Shown: positions 9,874-17,311 of the stretch, one piece after another
How the letters are laid out: each line of letters opens with the position of its first letter
Position numbering within the stretch: position 1 is the first letter of the stretch
Source of the DNA: 66-474 sp035281745
GTDB lineage: Bacteria > Pseudomonadota > Gammaproteobacteria > Xanthomonadales > Rhodanobacteraceae
Direction of reading: 5' to 3'
Length of the DNA stretch: 64,000 nucleotides
Assembly (NCBI GenBank): GCA_035281745.1
Contig: DATEDI010000021.1
Location: 158,394 to 222,393 of the forward strand
The notes under the pieces: generated by a model
The model's input: only the letters and a program-made list of their open reading frames with translations
The model's database searches: none
What the model was told of the DNA's origin: nothing
Made by a program: the position numbers and the translations under genes

Positions 9874-11454
9874 ATGACCGTCCCTCGCCTCGAAGGCTTG
9901 GACAATGAAGCCGCACAGCGCGTGGTCGCGACTGCCCAGGCACTCTCCTTGGGACGCGCCGACCAAGCCGCGGCACAACTCCAACCCATACTCGCCGCGT
10001 ACCCGAACCATCCCGAAGTATTGCGCCTGCAGGCGGGAATCCTCAACTTGCGAGGAGACCAGCCTGCCGCTCGCAGAGCGATAGAACAGGCCCTGGCGTT
10101 GCGCCCAATGGACGCGCTCTATCGCAACACGCTGGGCACCGTGCTGGGCGCCAGCGGCGATTTCGACGGCGCGATCCGGGCACTGCGCCGCGCCTGCGAG
10201 CTTGAACCGGAGCTGGCGACCGCCTGGTACAACCTCGGTGTCATGCTCACCCGTTGCGTGCGCAACGATGAAGCCACCGAAGCGCTGAAACACGCCGTGG
10301 GTCTCGCCCCCGACAACATGGACGCGCGTGCGCTGCTGGGCGATCTGCTGCGCATGCAGGGGGAAACGGAGCAATCCACCGCCGAGTACCGCAAGGTGCT
10401 TTCGGAAAGACCATGGGCCGGGATGGCGTGGTGGGGACTAGCCGACCTGCGCAGCAACGCGTTGAGCGCCGACGACATCAACCACATGCGGTCGGCCTTG
10501 AACGACAAGCGCGCCAGTGACGACGACCGCATTGCAATCGGTTTTGCGCTGGCCAAGGGGTTGGACGAACAGGGCCGCTACGACGATTCGATGGATGCGT
10601 TGAAGCGCGCCAATGCCATCGCACGCCTGCGCCAGCGCTGGAACGCTGCGGGATTTTCAGCGGCGATCGACGCGCTTAACCGCGCGTTCACGCCCCCGCC
10701 CGCTGGTGCGCCCGATCCGGAGCTCGGTCGCGAAGCCATCTTCATCGTCGGCCTGCCGCGTTCGGGCACCACATTGGTCGAGCAAATCCTGGCCTCGCAT
10801 TCGCAAGTCGAGGGCGCGGGCGAACTCCCCGACCTGTCGCTGGTGCTGGCCGAGGAGTCGCGGCGGCGGGGCAAACCCTTTCCGACCTGGGTGGCGGACG
10901 CGCAACCCGCGGAATGGCAGCGTCTCGGCGAACGCTACCTGGGGCGCACCGCGCACTGGCGCCGACGCAAGCCGATGTTCACCGACAAGCTACCCGGCAA
11001 CTGGATGTACATCGGGGCCATCCGGGCCATGCTGCCCGGGGCGCACGTCGTGGCCTGCCGACGCGACGCGCTGGAAACCTGCTTTTCCTGCTATCGCCAG
11101 CGCCTCTACAACAACGAATACACCCGCACCCCGGAAGACCTGGCCGCGTACTGGCGCGATTACGACCACGGTGTGCAGCATTGGGCGTCGCTGCACCCCG
11201 CCCACGTGCACCAGCATGATTACGAAGCGCTGGTCAGCGATGCCGAACCCGCGATCCGCAAATTGCTGGATTTCTGCGGCCTGTCATTCGAGGAAGCCTG
11301 CCTGCGCTTCCACGAAACGCGCCGTGAGGTTCGTTCGCCCAGCGCGACGCAGGTTCGGCAACCATTGCACCCGGGAACGGGGCGCGCGCAGCGCTATGGA
11401 AACCTGCTGGACCCATTGCGCATTGCGCTGGGCCTGCCCTTGTCCGAGGCCTGA
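9874..11454 (+). CDS. TPR-sulfotransferase paralogue 2
   Basis: This 526-residue protein has clear tandem TPRs at about 15-200, for example the repeat containing PMDALYRNTLGTVLGASGDF, and a C-terminal sulfotransferase domain. The PAPS loop is GLPRSGTTL at about 293-301, followed by HSQVEGAGELPDL. The 3'-phosphate region is CRRDALETCFSCY near residue 395. The end carries RQPLHPGTGRAQRYG. The frame is open from 9682, but the ATG at 9874 is the first that gives a family-like N-terminus; the ribosome site is weak. Paralogue 3 starts two bases after its stop, so the two are co-transcribed. Closest local relative by motif is paralogue 4. Confidence 0.82.
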   Translation: MTVPRLEGLDNEAAQRVVATAQALSLGRADQAAAQLQPILAAYPNHPEVLRLQAGILNLRGDQPAARRAIEQALALRPMDALYRNTLGTVLGASGDFDGAIRALRRACELEPELATAWYNLGVMLTRCVRNDEATEALKHAVGLAPDNMDARALLGDLLRMQGETEQSTAEYRKVLSERPWAGMAWWGLADLRSNALSADDINHMRSALNDKRASDDDRIAIGFALAKGLDEQGRYDDSMDALKRANAIARLRQRWNAAGFSAAIDALNRAFTPPPAGAPDPELGREAIFIVGLPRSGTTLVEQILASHSQVEGAGELPDLSLVLAEESRRRGKPFPTWVADAQPAEWQRLGERYLGRTAHWRRRKPMFTDKLPGNWMYIGAIRAMLPGAHVVACRRDALETCFSCYRQRLYNNEYTRTPEDLAAYWRDYDHGVQHWASLHPAHVHQHDYEALVSDAEPAIRKLLDFCGLSFEEACLRFHETRREVRSPSATQVRQPLHPGTGRAQRYGNLLDPLRIALGLPLSEA

Positions 11455-11456
11455 TT

Positions 11457-13001
11457 TTGAGCGCCACGCGCACCGAACAGGTGTGGTTGGATGAAATCCG
11501 TGCACTCATCATGCGTGGCCAGTTGCCCCCGGCCCAGGCCTTGCTCACCAAGGCACTCGCCGAATATCCGTCATCGAGGGAACTGCGCCGCGCGCAGGCG
11601 GGAGCGTTGCAGCAGGCAGGCCGCGGCGGTGACGCCGAACCGGTGCTGCGTACGCTGCTCGAAACGGATGCCGGTGACGCGTCCGCTGCGTTCGCGCTGG
11701 CGCGCAGCCTGAGAGATCAGGGACGCACCTCCGCGGCCGCAGCCGTGATGCGCAGGTGCTTTGCCTGCGAAGCGAACCTTCGTGATGCGGAGCTCGTGAT
11801 TGCGGCCATCGAACTCCTGGATGACAGCGACCGCAAGCGCGACGCTGCCGACATCGCCGAAGCCGCGATCGCACTGAACCCGGATGATGCGCGCCTGCAC
11901 GCCTATGCCGGCATGTTGCGGGTCCAGTTGGGCGAATTCGAACAGGCGCGCCGGCACTACCTTTCAGCGCTGCACCGCGACGGACGTGCATGGGAGTGGC
12001 ACGTCCCGATCGGATTGTCCTCGGCGCAACGCTATCGCGACGACACGCACGCGGACTTCGCGCTGTTCCACCAAGGACTGCATCGTGAAGGGCTGTCCGA
12101 CAAGGCACGCGCCGAACTGCATTTCGCGCTGGGCAAGGCGCACGACGACATCGATGATTACGACGAGGCCACGCGACATTTCCGGGAAGGCAACGCGATC
12201 GCGCACCGGCTGACGAAATGGTCGCGCAAGGCTTGGAGGCGGACGGTGGAAGCACGGCTGGCGTCCACGCCGTCCACCGGCTCCGCCGAACCAACCGAAG
12301 ACTTCATCCCCATTTTCATCGTCGGCGTGCCGCGATCGGGCACGACCCTGCTCGCGGAACTATTGTCACGCCGGCCGAACGTGTGTAATCGCGGCGAACT
12401 CCCTTGGCTCGCGAAACTGGCCGGGGAAGCGGCGTTGGCGGGTGACCCGGATCGAGTTGAACTGCAACGCGCGGCTTCCCGTTATGTCGCCCAAGCGCGT
12501 CGCGACGATGCCGGCGCTGCGCGCTGGTTCATCGACAAGCAGCCGCTGAATTGCCGGTATGTGGATCTTGCACTGGCCATGTTTCCCGATGCGAAAATCG
12601 TGCACTGCCAACGCAGTCCGCGCGCGAACGCCTTTTCGCTGTGGATGCAGTGCTTCCTGGAAGACGTGCAGGGATACGCTTATGACTTCAGTGATATCGC
12701 GCTGGTGATGCGCGATTGCGAACGGCTGATGGCGCATTGGCACCGGCGCTTCCCCACGTCGATCCGCGACGTCCGTTACGAAGAATTGGTGTCCGACCCC
12801 CACGCCGTCATTGAAGGACTGGCCGGGTGGTTGGGATTGCCTGAAGCGGGTGCCGAGACTGCCCCCCGCTCGGCCTCGGCCTCGGCCATCAGCACCGCCA
12901 GCCTGTGGCAGGCACGGCAACCAGTGAACACCCGATCGGTCGATCGCTGGCAGCAGTACTTGCCCTATGTACCCGAACTCATGAACCTGCCGGCATCCTG
13001 A
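11457..13001 (+). CDS. TPR-sulfotransferase paralogue 3
   Basis: The 514-residue protein has N-terminal TPR-like helices (about 10-250) and a sulfotransferase domain. The PAPS loop is GVPRSGTTLLAELL near residue 290, preceded by FIPIFIV, as in paralogue 1. The 3'-phosphate region CQRSPRANAFSLW (about 384) departs from the RRD pattern of the others. The end has SLWQARQPVNTRSVDRWQQY. The best start appears to be TTG at 11457, two bases after paralogue 2 ends, which suggests translational coupling; a later ATG at 11509 is possible. It converges with the 2OG oxygenase gene, 35 bases away. Confidence 0.8.
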   Translation: MSATRTEQVWLDEIRALIMRGQLPPAQALLTKALAEYPSSRELRRAQAGALQQAGRGGDAEPVLRTLLETDAGDASAAFALARSLRDQGRTSAAAAVMRRCFACEANLRDAELVIAAIELLDDSDRKRDAADIAEAAIALNPDDARLHAYAGMLRVQLGEFEQARRHYLSALHRDGRAWEWHVPIGLSSAQRYRDDTHADFALFHQGLHREGLSDKARAELHFALGKAHDDIDDYDEATRHFREGNAIAHRLTKWSRKAWRRTVEARLASTPSTGSAEPTEDFIPIFIVGVPRSGTTLLAELLSRRPNVCNRGELPWLAKLAGEAALAGDPDRVELQRAASRYVAQARRDDAGAARWFIDKQPLNCRYVDLALAMFPDAKIVHCQRSPRANAFSLWMQCFLEDVQGYAYDFSDIALVMRDCERLMAHWHRRFPTSIRDVRYEELVSDPHAVIEGLAGWLGLPEAGAETAPRSASASAISTASLWQARQPVNTRSVDRWQQYLPYVPELMNLPAS

Positions 13002-13036
13002 GTGCGAGGATTCGGTAGACGCGCACCAGGCGATCC

Positions 13037-13612
13037 CTAGGCAGGATTTGCGCCACCTGCGTTCGGCTCCAACTTGAATGCCAGGGTAAATCGGGGCGCA
13101 TAGCAGATCCGGTTCGGCGGCCGTCCCACGTGCGGAATCCTGCCATCGAAGATCACCAACCGCCCGGGCCTCGGTGATACCACCACTTCCGCATCCATCT
13201 GCGCGTTGTAGAACAACGTCTCGCCACCCCATTCCACGTCCCATTCGGGGGCGATGTACCACAATGCGGTCAGGTCTTTTTCTTCCGGCCTGCAGTCGGT
13301 GTGCGTGAACAGCATGTCCCCGTAAGCGGCGTAGTTGCAGTAGCTTCGATAAATGCGATACCGCACCAGTGGGTCGAAGTCACGCGCGGCATCCATCGTC
13401 GCTTGGTGGACGGGAATTTGTTCGATGGTGTTCAGGGAAATTTCCGCGACCCAGTGCCGGTAGTTGCCGGTCTCGGGGCGGGCGACCTCGGTACGGGCAA
13501 AGCCAGCCTTCCTGAAAACGGCCGTCAGTTCCTGCATGACGGGCATTGCCACCAGGTCATCGTAAACCCGAACGTGGCGTCCTTCGATTGATTGATGGCG
13601 CGTCAATGGCAC
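13037..13612 (-). CDS. Stand-alone 2-oxoglutarate/Fe(II)-dependent oxygenase (prolyl-hydroxylase-like)
   Basis: This 191-residue single-domain enzyme is predicted to hydroxylate a substrate using O2, Fe(II) and 2-oxoglutarate. The iron triad is visible as His104-x-Asp106 (FTHTDCR) and His161 (RIPHVGRPP), with Arg174 (APRFTLAFK) for the 2-oxoglutarate carboxylate. The WGGETLFYN turn is typical of the prolyl 4-hydroxylase-like fold. The start is GTG at 13612 with AGGAG six bases before it. It is the last gene of the minus-strand run that begins with the TPR-2OG gene. The substrate is not known, and family members act on proteins, peptides or small molecules. Confidence 0.85.
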   Translation of the reverse strand: MPLTRHQSIEGRHVRVYDDLVAMPVMQELTAVFRKAGFARTEVARPETGNYRHWVAEISLNTIEQIPVHQATMDAARDFDPLVRYRIYRSYCNYAAYGDMLFTHTDCRPEEKDLTALWYIAPEWDVEWGGETLFYNAQMDAEVVVSPRPGRLVIFDGRIPHVGRPPNRICYAPRFTLAFKLEPNAGGANPA

Positions 13613-13663
13613 AACGAAACTCCTGGCATGTGGTGCAGTGCTGAAAACGGAAACACGCGCCCG

Positions 13664-15313
13664 CTAACGGTCGGTGGAAGCGTCGCGCACCCCATTCGCC
13701 GGCGTCAAGTTCAACGCAAGCCGCAAAGGGTCGAGCATGGCGCCATAGCGCGAGGCCTTGGCCGTATTTTTCTGGAGGGGCTGGCGGACCTGTCCGGCGC
13801 TGGCCGTGCGGACGCTCCGGCTCGATTTGTGGAATTCCAGGCACGCCTCCTCGAATGGCAGCCCACAGAATGCCAGCAGCTTTCGGATCTCCGTCCCGGG
13901 ATTCTGCAGCAATGCCTCGTAGCCCTGTTCACGGATGTGCCCGGCATCGCGCTGCATCCAACCCGACACGTTGCGGTCGAAATCCCGCCAGTACGCCGCG
14001 ATGTCATCCAGGCTGAAGGAGAAGTCCCATCCGCCGTAAAAGTATTGCTTGTAGCAGGACCAGCAATTCTCGAGCGGATCGCGGCGGCACACGACGATTC
14101 TCGCGCCCGGCAACATGGCCCGGATTGCCCCCAGGAAGAGCCAGTTGCTTGGCATCTTGTCGGTGAAGACCGGGCGCCGCCTGCGCCAGCGACTGGTCGC
14201 ATCGAGATAGCGCTGGCCCAGCCGGCGCCAATCATCGGGAGTGGCCCCGGCGATCCAGTCGGGATAGGGCTGCCGCAATCGCTCGGATTCTTCGGTCAGA
14301 ATCCGGCCCAAGTCTGGCAGCTCATTGGCCCCCTCGACCCGTGAATGCGAGGCCACGATCTGTTCCGTCAGCGTGGTTCCGGAACGCGGAAGACCGACAA
14401 TGAAGATCACCTCGCTGCCGAACTCCGGGTCGTCGACTCCATTCGGCGGCGTCGCGAAAACCCGTTCCGCATGCCTGACCTGCTGGCTGAATTGCGCGGC
14501 AGACCAGCTGACTTGGCTTCGCTTCCGTCCATTGGCATCTGCAAAAAGGGAGAACGCCTCCGGATACGACCCCGCATCCTCGCACGCTTTCGCAAGCGCG
14601 TACTCGATCAGCAGGCGATCCGGATCCTCGACCCTGCCGTTCTGCAGCATCCGTCGCATTTCCTCGATTTCCGAAGCCCCGAACGGCAGTGTCTTGATGT
14701 TGGCGAGGCTGAACCAGGCGGCGCCAAAATCAGGATGCCGTGCCAGCACTTGTCGATACGCCACCGCGCCCTCTTCGATACGACCGACATACACCAGCGC
14801 GCTGCCCAGCTTGAGGAGTGCCGGCACATAACCGGGCGCGAGTCTGACGGCTTGCTCGAGCGCCGCCACGGCTTGCTTCATATCTTCGTAAACGAAGCAA
14901 TGTTCGCCGAGGTCGAACCACGCCAATGCCGAACCCGGCAACTTTTCGACCGCAAGCTTGCGCAACTTGAATGCTTCTTCGATCACGCCCGACTTCGCCA
15001 GTACATCGGCGTATTGCCGGTACAGCAGGGCACTGGCGTTGCCGCATTGCATGGCTTGCTCGAAATGCCTGCAGGCCGTCGCATAGTCGCGCTCTTCGGA
15101 GTACACGAGGCCCGCCATTCGCAGCACGTCGGGCTCACCCGGCGCTTGCGCCAACGCCACCACGATGGCCATGCGTGCGAGGTCCGGGCGATTGTGTATC
15201 AGCGCGTCGCTGGCCCGCTGGATAAGCGCACCGATTTGCGCCGGAAGCTTCGACAGGCGTTCTATGGTTGTTGCCGCATCGATATCCGGCAGATCAAAAA
15301 CGCGGTCGTCCAA
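13664..15313 (-). CDS. TPR-sulfotransferase paralogue 4
   Basis: The 549-residue protein has TPR repeats at about 30-220 and a sulfotransferase domain. The PAPS loop is GLPRSGTTLTEQIVASHSRVEG at about 305. The 3'-phosphate region is CRRDPLENCWSCYKQYF near residue 408, and the end carries RQPLQKNTAKASRYG. These motifs make it the nearest local relative of paralogue 2. The frame opens with TTG at 15313 and no strong ribosome site, so the true start could be a later Met near residue 49. The gene sits between paralogue 5 and the stand-alone 2OG oxygenase, 51 bases upstream of the latter, and probably belongs to one minus-strand operon. Confidence 0.8.
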   Translation of the reverse strand: MDDRVFDLPDIDAATTIERLSKLPAQIGALIQRASDALIHNRPDLARMAIVVALAQAPGEPDVLRMAGLVYSEERDYATACRHFEQAMQCGNASALLYRQYADVLAKSGVIEEAFKLRKLAVEKLPGSALAWFDLGEHCFVYEDMKQAVAALEQAVRLAPGYVPALLKLGSALVYVGRIEEGAVAYRQVLARHPDFGAAWFSLANIKTLPFGASEIEEMRRMLQNGRVEDPDRLLIEYALAKACEDAGSYPEAFSLFADANGRKRSQVSWSAAQFSQQVRHAERVFATPPNGVDDPEFGSEVIFIVGLPRSGTTLTEQIVASHSRVEGANELPDLGRILTEESERLRQPYPDWIAGATPDDWRRLGQRYLDATSRWRRRRPVFTDKMPSNWLFLGAIRAMLPGARIVVCRRDPLENCWSCYKQYFYGGWDFSFSLDDIAAYWRDFDRNVSGWMQRDAGHIREQGYEALLQNPGTEIRKLLAFCGLPFEEACLEFHKSSRSVRTASAGQVRQPLQKNTAKASRYGAMLDPLRLALNLTPANGVRDASTDR

Positions 15314-15412
15314 GGTTTTGCGGTATCCCGAAAGCGTGGGCTGATCCGAGGATCAAGCATTGCGGCCGATCTCCCGGAGACCCGCCTGGTGGCGCACGGC
15401 GTGGCGCCATGC

Positions 15413-17230
15413 TCAATCCACAGTGTAGTTCCAGTGCTCGAGCATGGGGCGAAGTGTCGGAAGGATCGGCTCGAAATATTCCCGATAACGGTGCCAACGG
15501 TTCATGCCCTTGCGGTTGATGGGCTCGATGACCTGCGTATAGCTGGGCGTGGCGATATAACCCTTTTCCCGTGCTCGCGTGTCGAAATGCAGCATGGATT
15601 CGGGATCATCGAGTTCAAGGAACTCTGCAATGCGCCGCGTCTGTGCAGGCGTATCCGCCACCAGGTCCTCATAGCGCGACACGAACACGTCGGGCTTGAT
15701 CAAGTCGACGTGATACAGCCAGCAATCCATGGCAGCTACATAAGCCTGCGCGAGGCGCTCGAGCGATGCGCTGGCCGCCGCCAGCACCGCGGACCGGAAG
15801 TTCTGCATGTAACAACTCAGGATCACATCGCAGGGATGTCGCAGCGCGAGGATGAACTTCGCTTCCGGGAACAGCCGGTGGATCATTGGCACCCACAGCA
15901 TGTTCAATGGATTCTTGTCGACCAGTTGCGCGTCCCAGCGGCGCGGCACCTTCGAGCACGCAAGAATCAGGTACCCCTTGCGCAACTCGTCGCAATCGCT
16001 CTGATCCAGCCGCCCAAGATCCTGGGGTACGCGAATGTTGAAATTGTCCAGTTGGCTGGACAGGATGTTGAAGAATGGCCGCTCGTCCATGGACTGCAGG
16101 CGCGGATGCGAGTCCAACATCTGTTCCAGCAGCGTGGTGCCCGAGCGTGGCAACCCGACGATGAATATCGGGGATTGCGTCTGGTTCGGCGCCTTGAGTT
16201 GCGGCCAGTTGCGCAATTGGTCCGGGGTGACCCGACCAACCGCCGCGGGCAACACCGGCGCGCCAGCCTCGACCCGATGCGGCGCCACGACCTTCAGTTC
16301 CTCGATCTGCCGCGCATGTGCGATGCGCAGCGCAGCCATTGCGGCGGCAGTGTCTCCCATCTTGTCGCAGGCAACGGCAAGCGAACGGAAATGCACGTAA
16401 TCGATATCGGTGCGCGGCTCGGTTTGCTCCAGAAGGGATCGAGCCTGCGCAAAATCGCCCCTGCGGAAGGCAAGTTGCGCGCGCTGGTGCGAAATTTCGC
16501 GCCAGGCATCGGCATCGAGATCCGTGCCGCTGGCAATGATGTCGTCCAGCAACGCCTCGGCATCTTCCATGCGATTGACACGCTCATAAACGTTTGCCAG
16601 AAGCAACCGGGCAGGCAAATCGGCTGCTTCGCGCCCGAGCAGGTCCTCGAGCAACTCCAGCGCTGCCGGGGCATCACCCGACTGGATCTTCAGGTCGGCC
16701 AATTCGTATTGCAGCGTCGATTCCAGCGGAATCCAGTCCCGCCATGGCCGCGTCAAGTCATCAGAACGATAGTCGCGACATTCCACGCAGGCTCGCGCAG
16801 CATGGATGCGTATTTCCGGCGAGGTCGGGGCCTTCCCGAACGCCCTCAACAGCGTGTCGCGCGCACCGACAGGATTGCGGCCCCGCAACTGGATCACTCC
16901 AAGCTTGTCCAACAACTCCGGATCGTCCGGCGCGACACGCAATGCCTCCCTGCACGCCTGTTCGGCGGCCGTCAAATCCGCACTCTTGCCCAAGACGCTG
17001 ATGTAATTGTTCCAGTGCAGGCTGCTGTCGGGGTTCAGGTGAGTCAGCTGCGCGTAAATCACGACGGCCTCGTCGTGGCGGCCTTGCTGCTGCAGGGCGA
17101 GCGCGAGCAGCTGCAGAACATCGGCGCGATCAGGGAAACGTTCCAGATTCTCGCGACACAGGCGCTCAGCCTCGACGGGATTTCCGCCATGCAAGGCGGC
17201 GATAATCGATTGGATCACGGCTTCCGACAT
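15413..17230 (-). CDS. TPR-sulfotransferase paralogue 5
   Basis: At 605 residues this is the longest of the five paralogues. TPR repeats fill about residues 5-300. The PAPS loop is GLPRSGTTLLEQMLDSHPRLQS at about 355, preceded by SPIFIV. The 3'-phosphate region LRHPCDVILSCYMQNF (about 463) is closest to the classical RxPxDxxxS pattern of well-studied sulfotransferases. The end reads TQVIEPINRKGMNRWHRY. The ATG is at 17230. A strong hairpin lies between it and the upstream TonB receptor gene, so it may be transcribed at a lower level than the receptor. Confidence 0.82.
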   Translation of the reverse strand: MSEAVIQSIIAALHGGNPVEAERLCRENLERFPDRADVLQLLALALQQQGRHDEAVVIYAQLTHLNPDSSLHWNNYISVLGKSADLTAAEQACREALRVAPDDPELLDKLGVIQLRGRNPVGARDTLLRAFGKAPTSPEIRIHAARACVECRDYRSDDLTRPWRDWIPLESTLQYELADLKIQSGDAPAALELLEDLLGREAADLPARLLLANVYERVNRMEDAEALLDDIIASGTDLDADAWREISHQRAQLAFRRGDFAQARSLLEQTEPRTDIDYVHFRSLAVACDKMGDTAAAMAALRIAHARQIEELKVVAPHRVEAGAPVLPAAVGRVTPDQLRNWPQLKAPNQTQSPIFIVGLPRSGTTLLEQMLDSHPRLQSMDERPFFNILSSQLDNFNIRVPQDLGRLDQSDCDELRKGYLILACSKVPRRWDAQLVDKNPLNMLWVPMIHRLFPEAKFILALRHPCDVILSCYMQNFRSAVLAAASASLERLAQAYVAAMDCWLYHVDLIKPDVFVSRYEDLVADTPAQTRRIAEFLELDDPESMLHFDTRAREKGYIATPSYTQVIEPINRKGMNRWHRYREYFEPILPTLRPMLEHWNYTVD

Positions 17231-17248
17231 CGCGTTCGTCAGAAAGAG

Positions 17249-17278
17249 AGGGTCGCACGAGCAAGCTCGTGCGACCCT
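17249..17278 (-). terminator. Hairpin between the TonB receptor and TPR-sulfotransferase paralogue 5
   Basis: Bases 17249-17262 pair perfectly with 17265-17278 (14 bp, near-zero loop). On the minus strand it follows the receptor stop codon by 33 bases and is followed by the pyrimidine-rich tract ctctctttctg. That makes it a terminator or, because the next gene starts only 18 bases later, an attenuating or RNA-stabilising element. Confidence 0.7.
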
Positions 17279-17311
17279 TGAAAGTACAGCTAGATGAATC
17301 CGTCAGGCCGA

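Noticed and set aside
14345..17281. 978-codon plus-strand frame across the TPR-sulfotransferases 4 and 5
   Set aside because: It is antisense to two genes with conserved PAPS loops and shows no recognisable domain.
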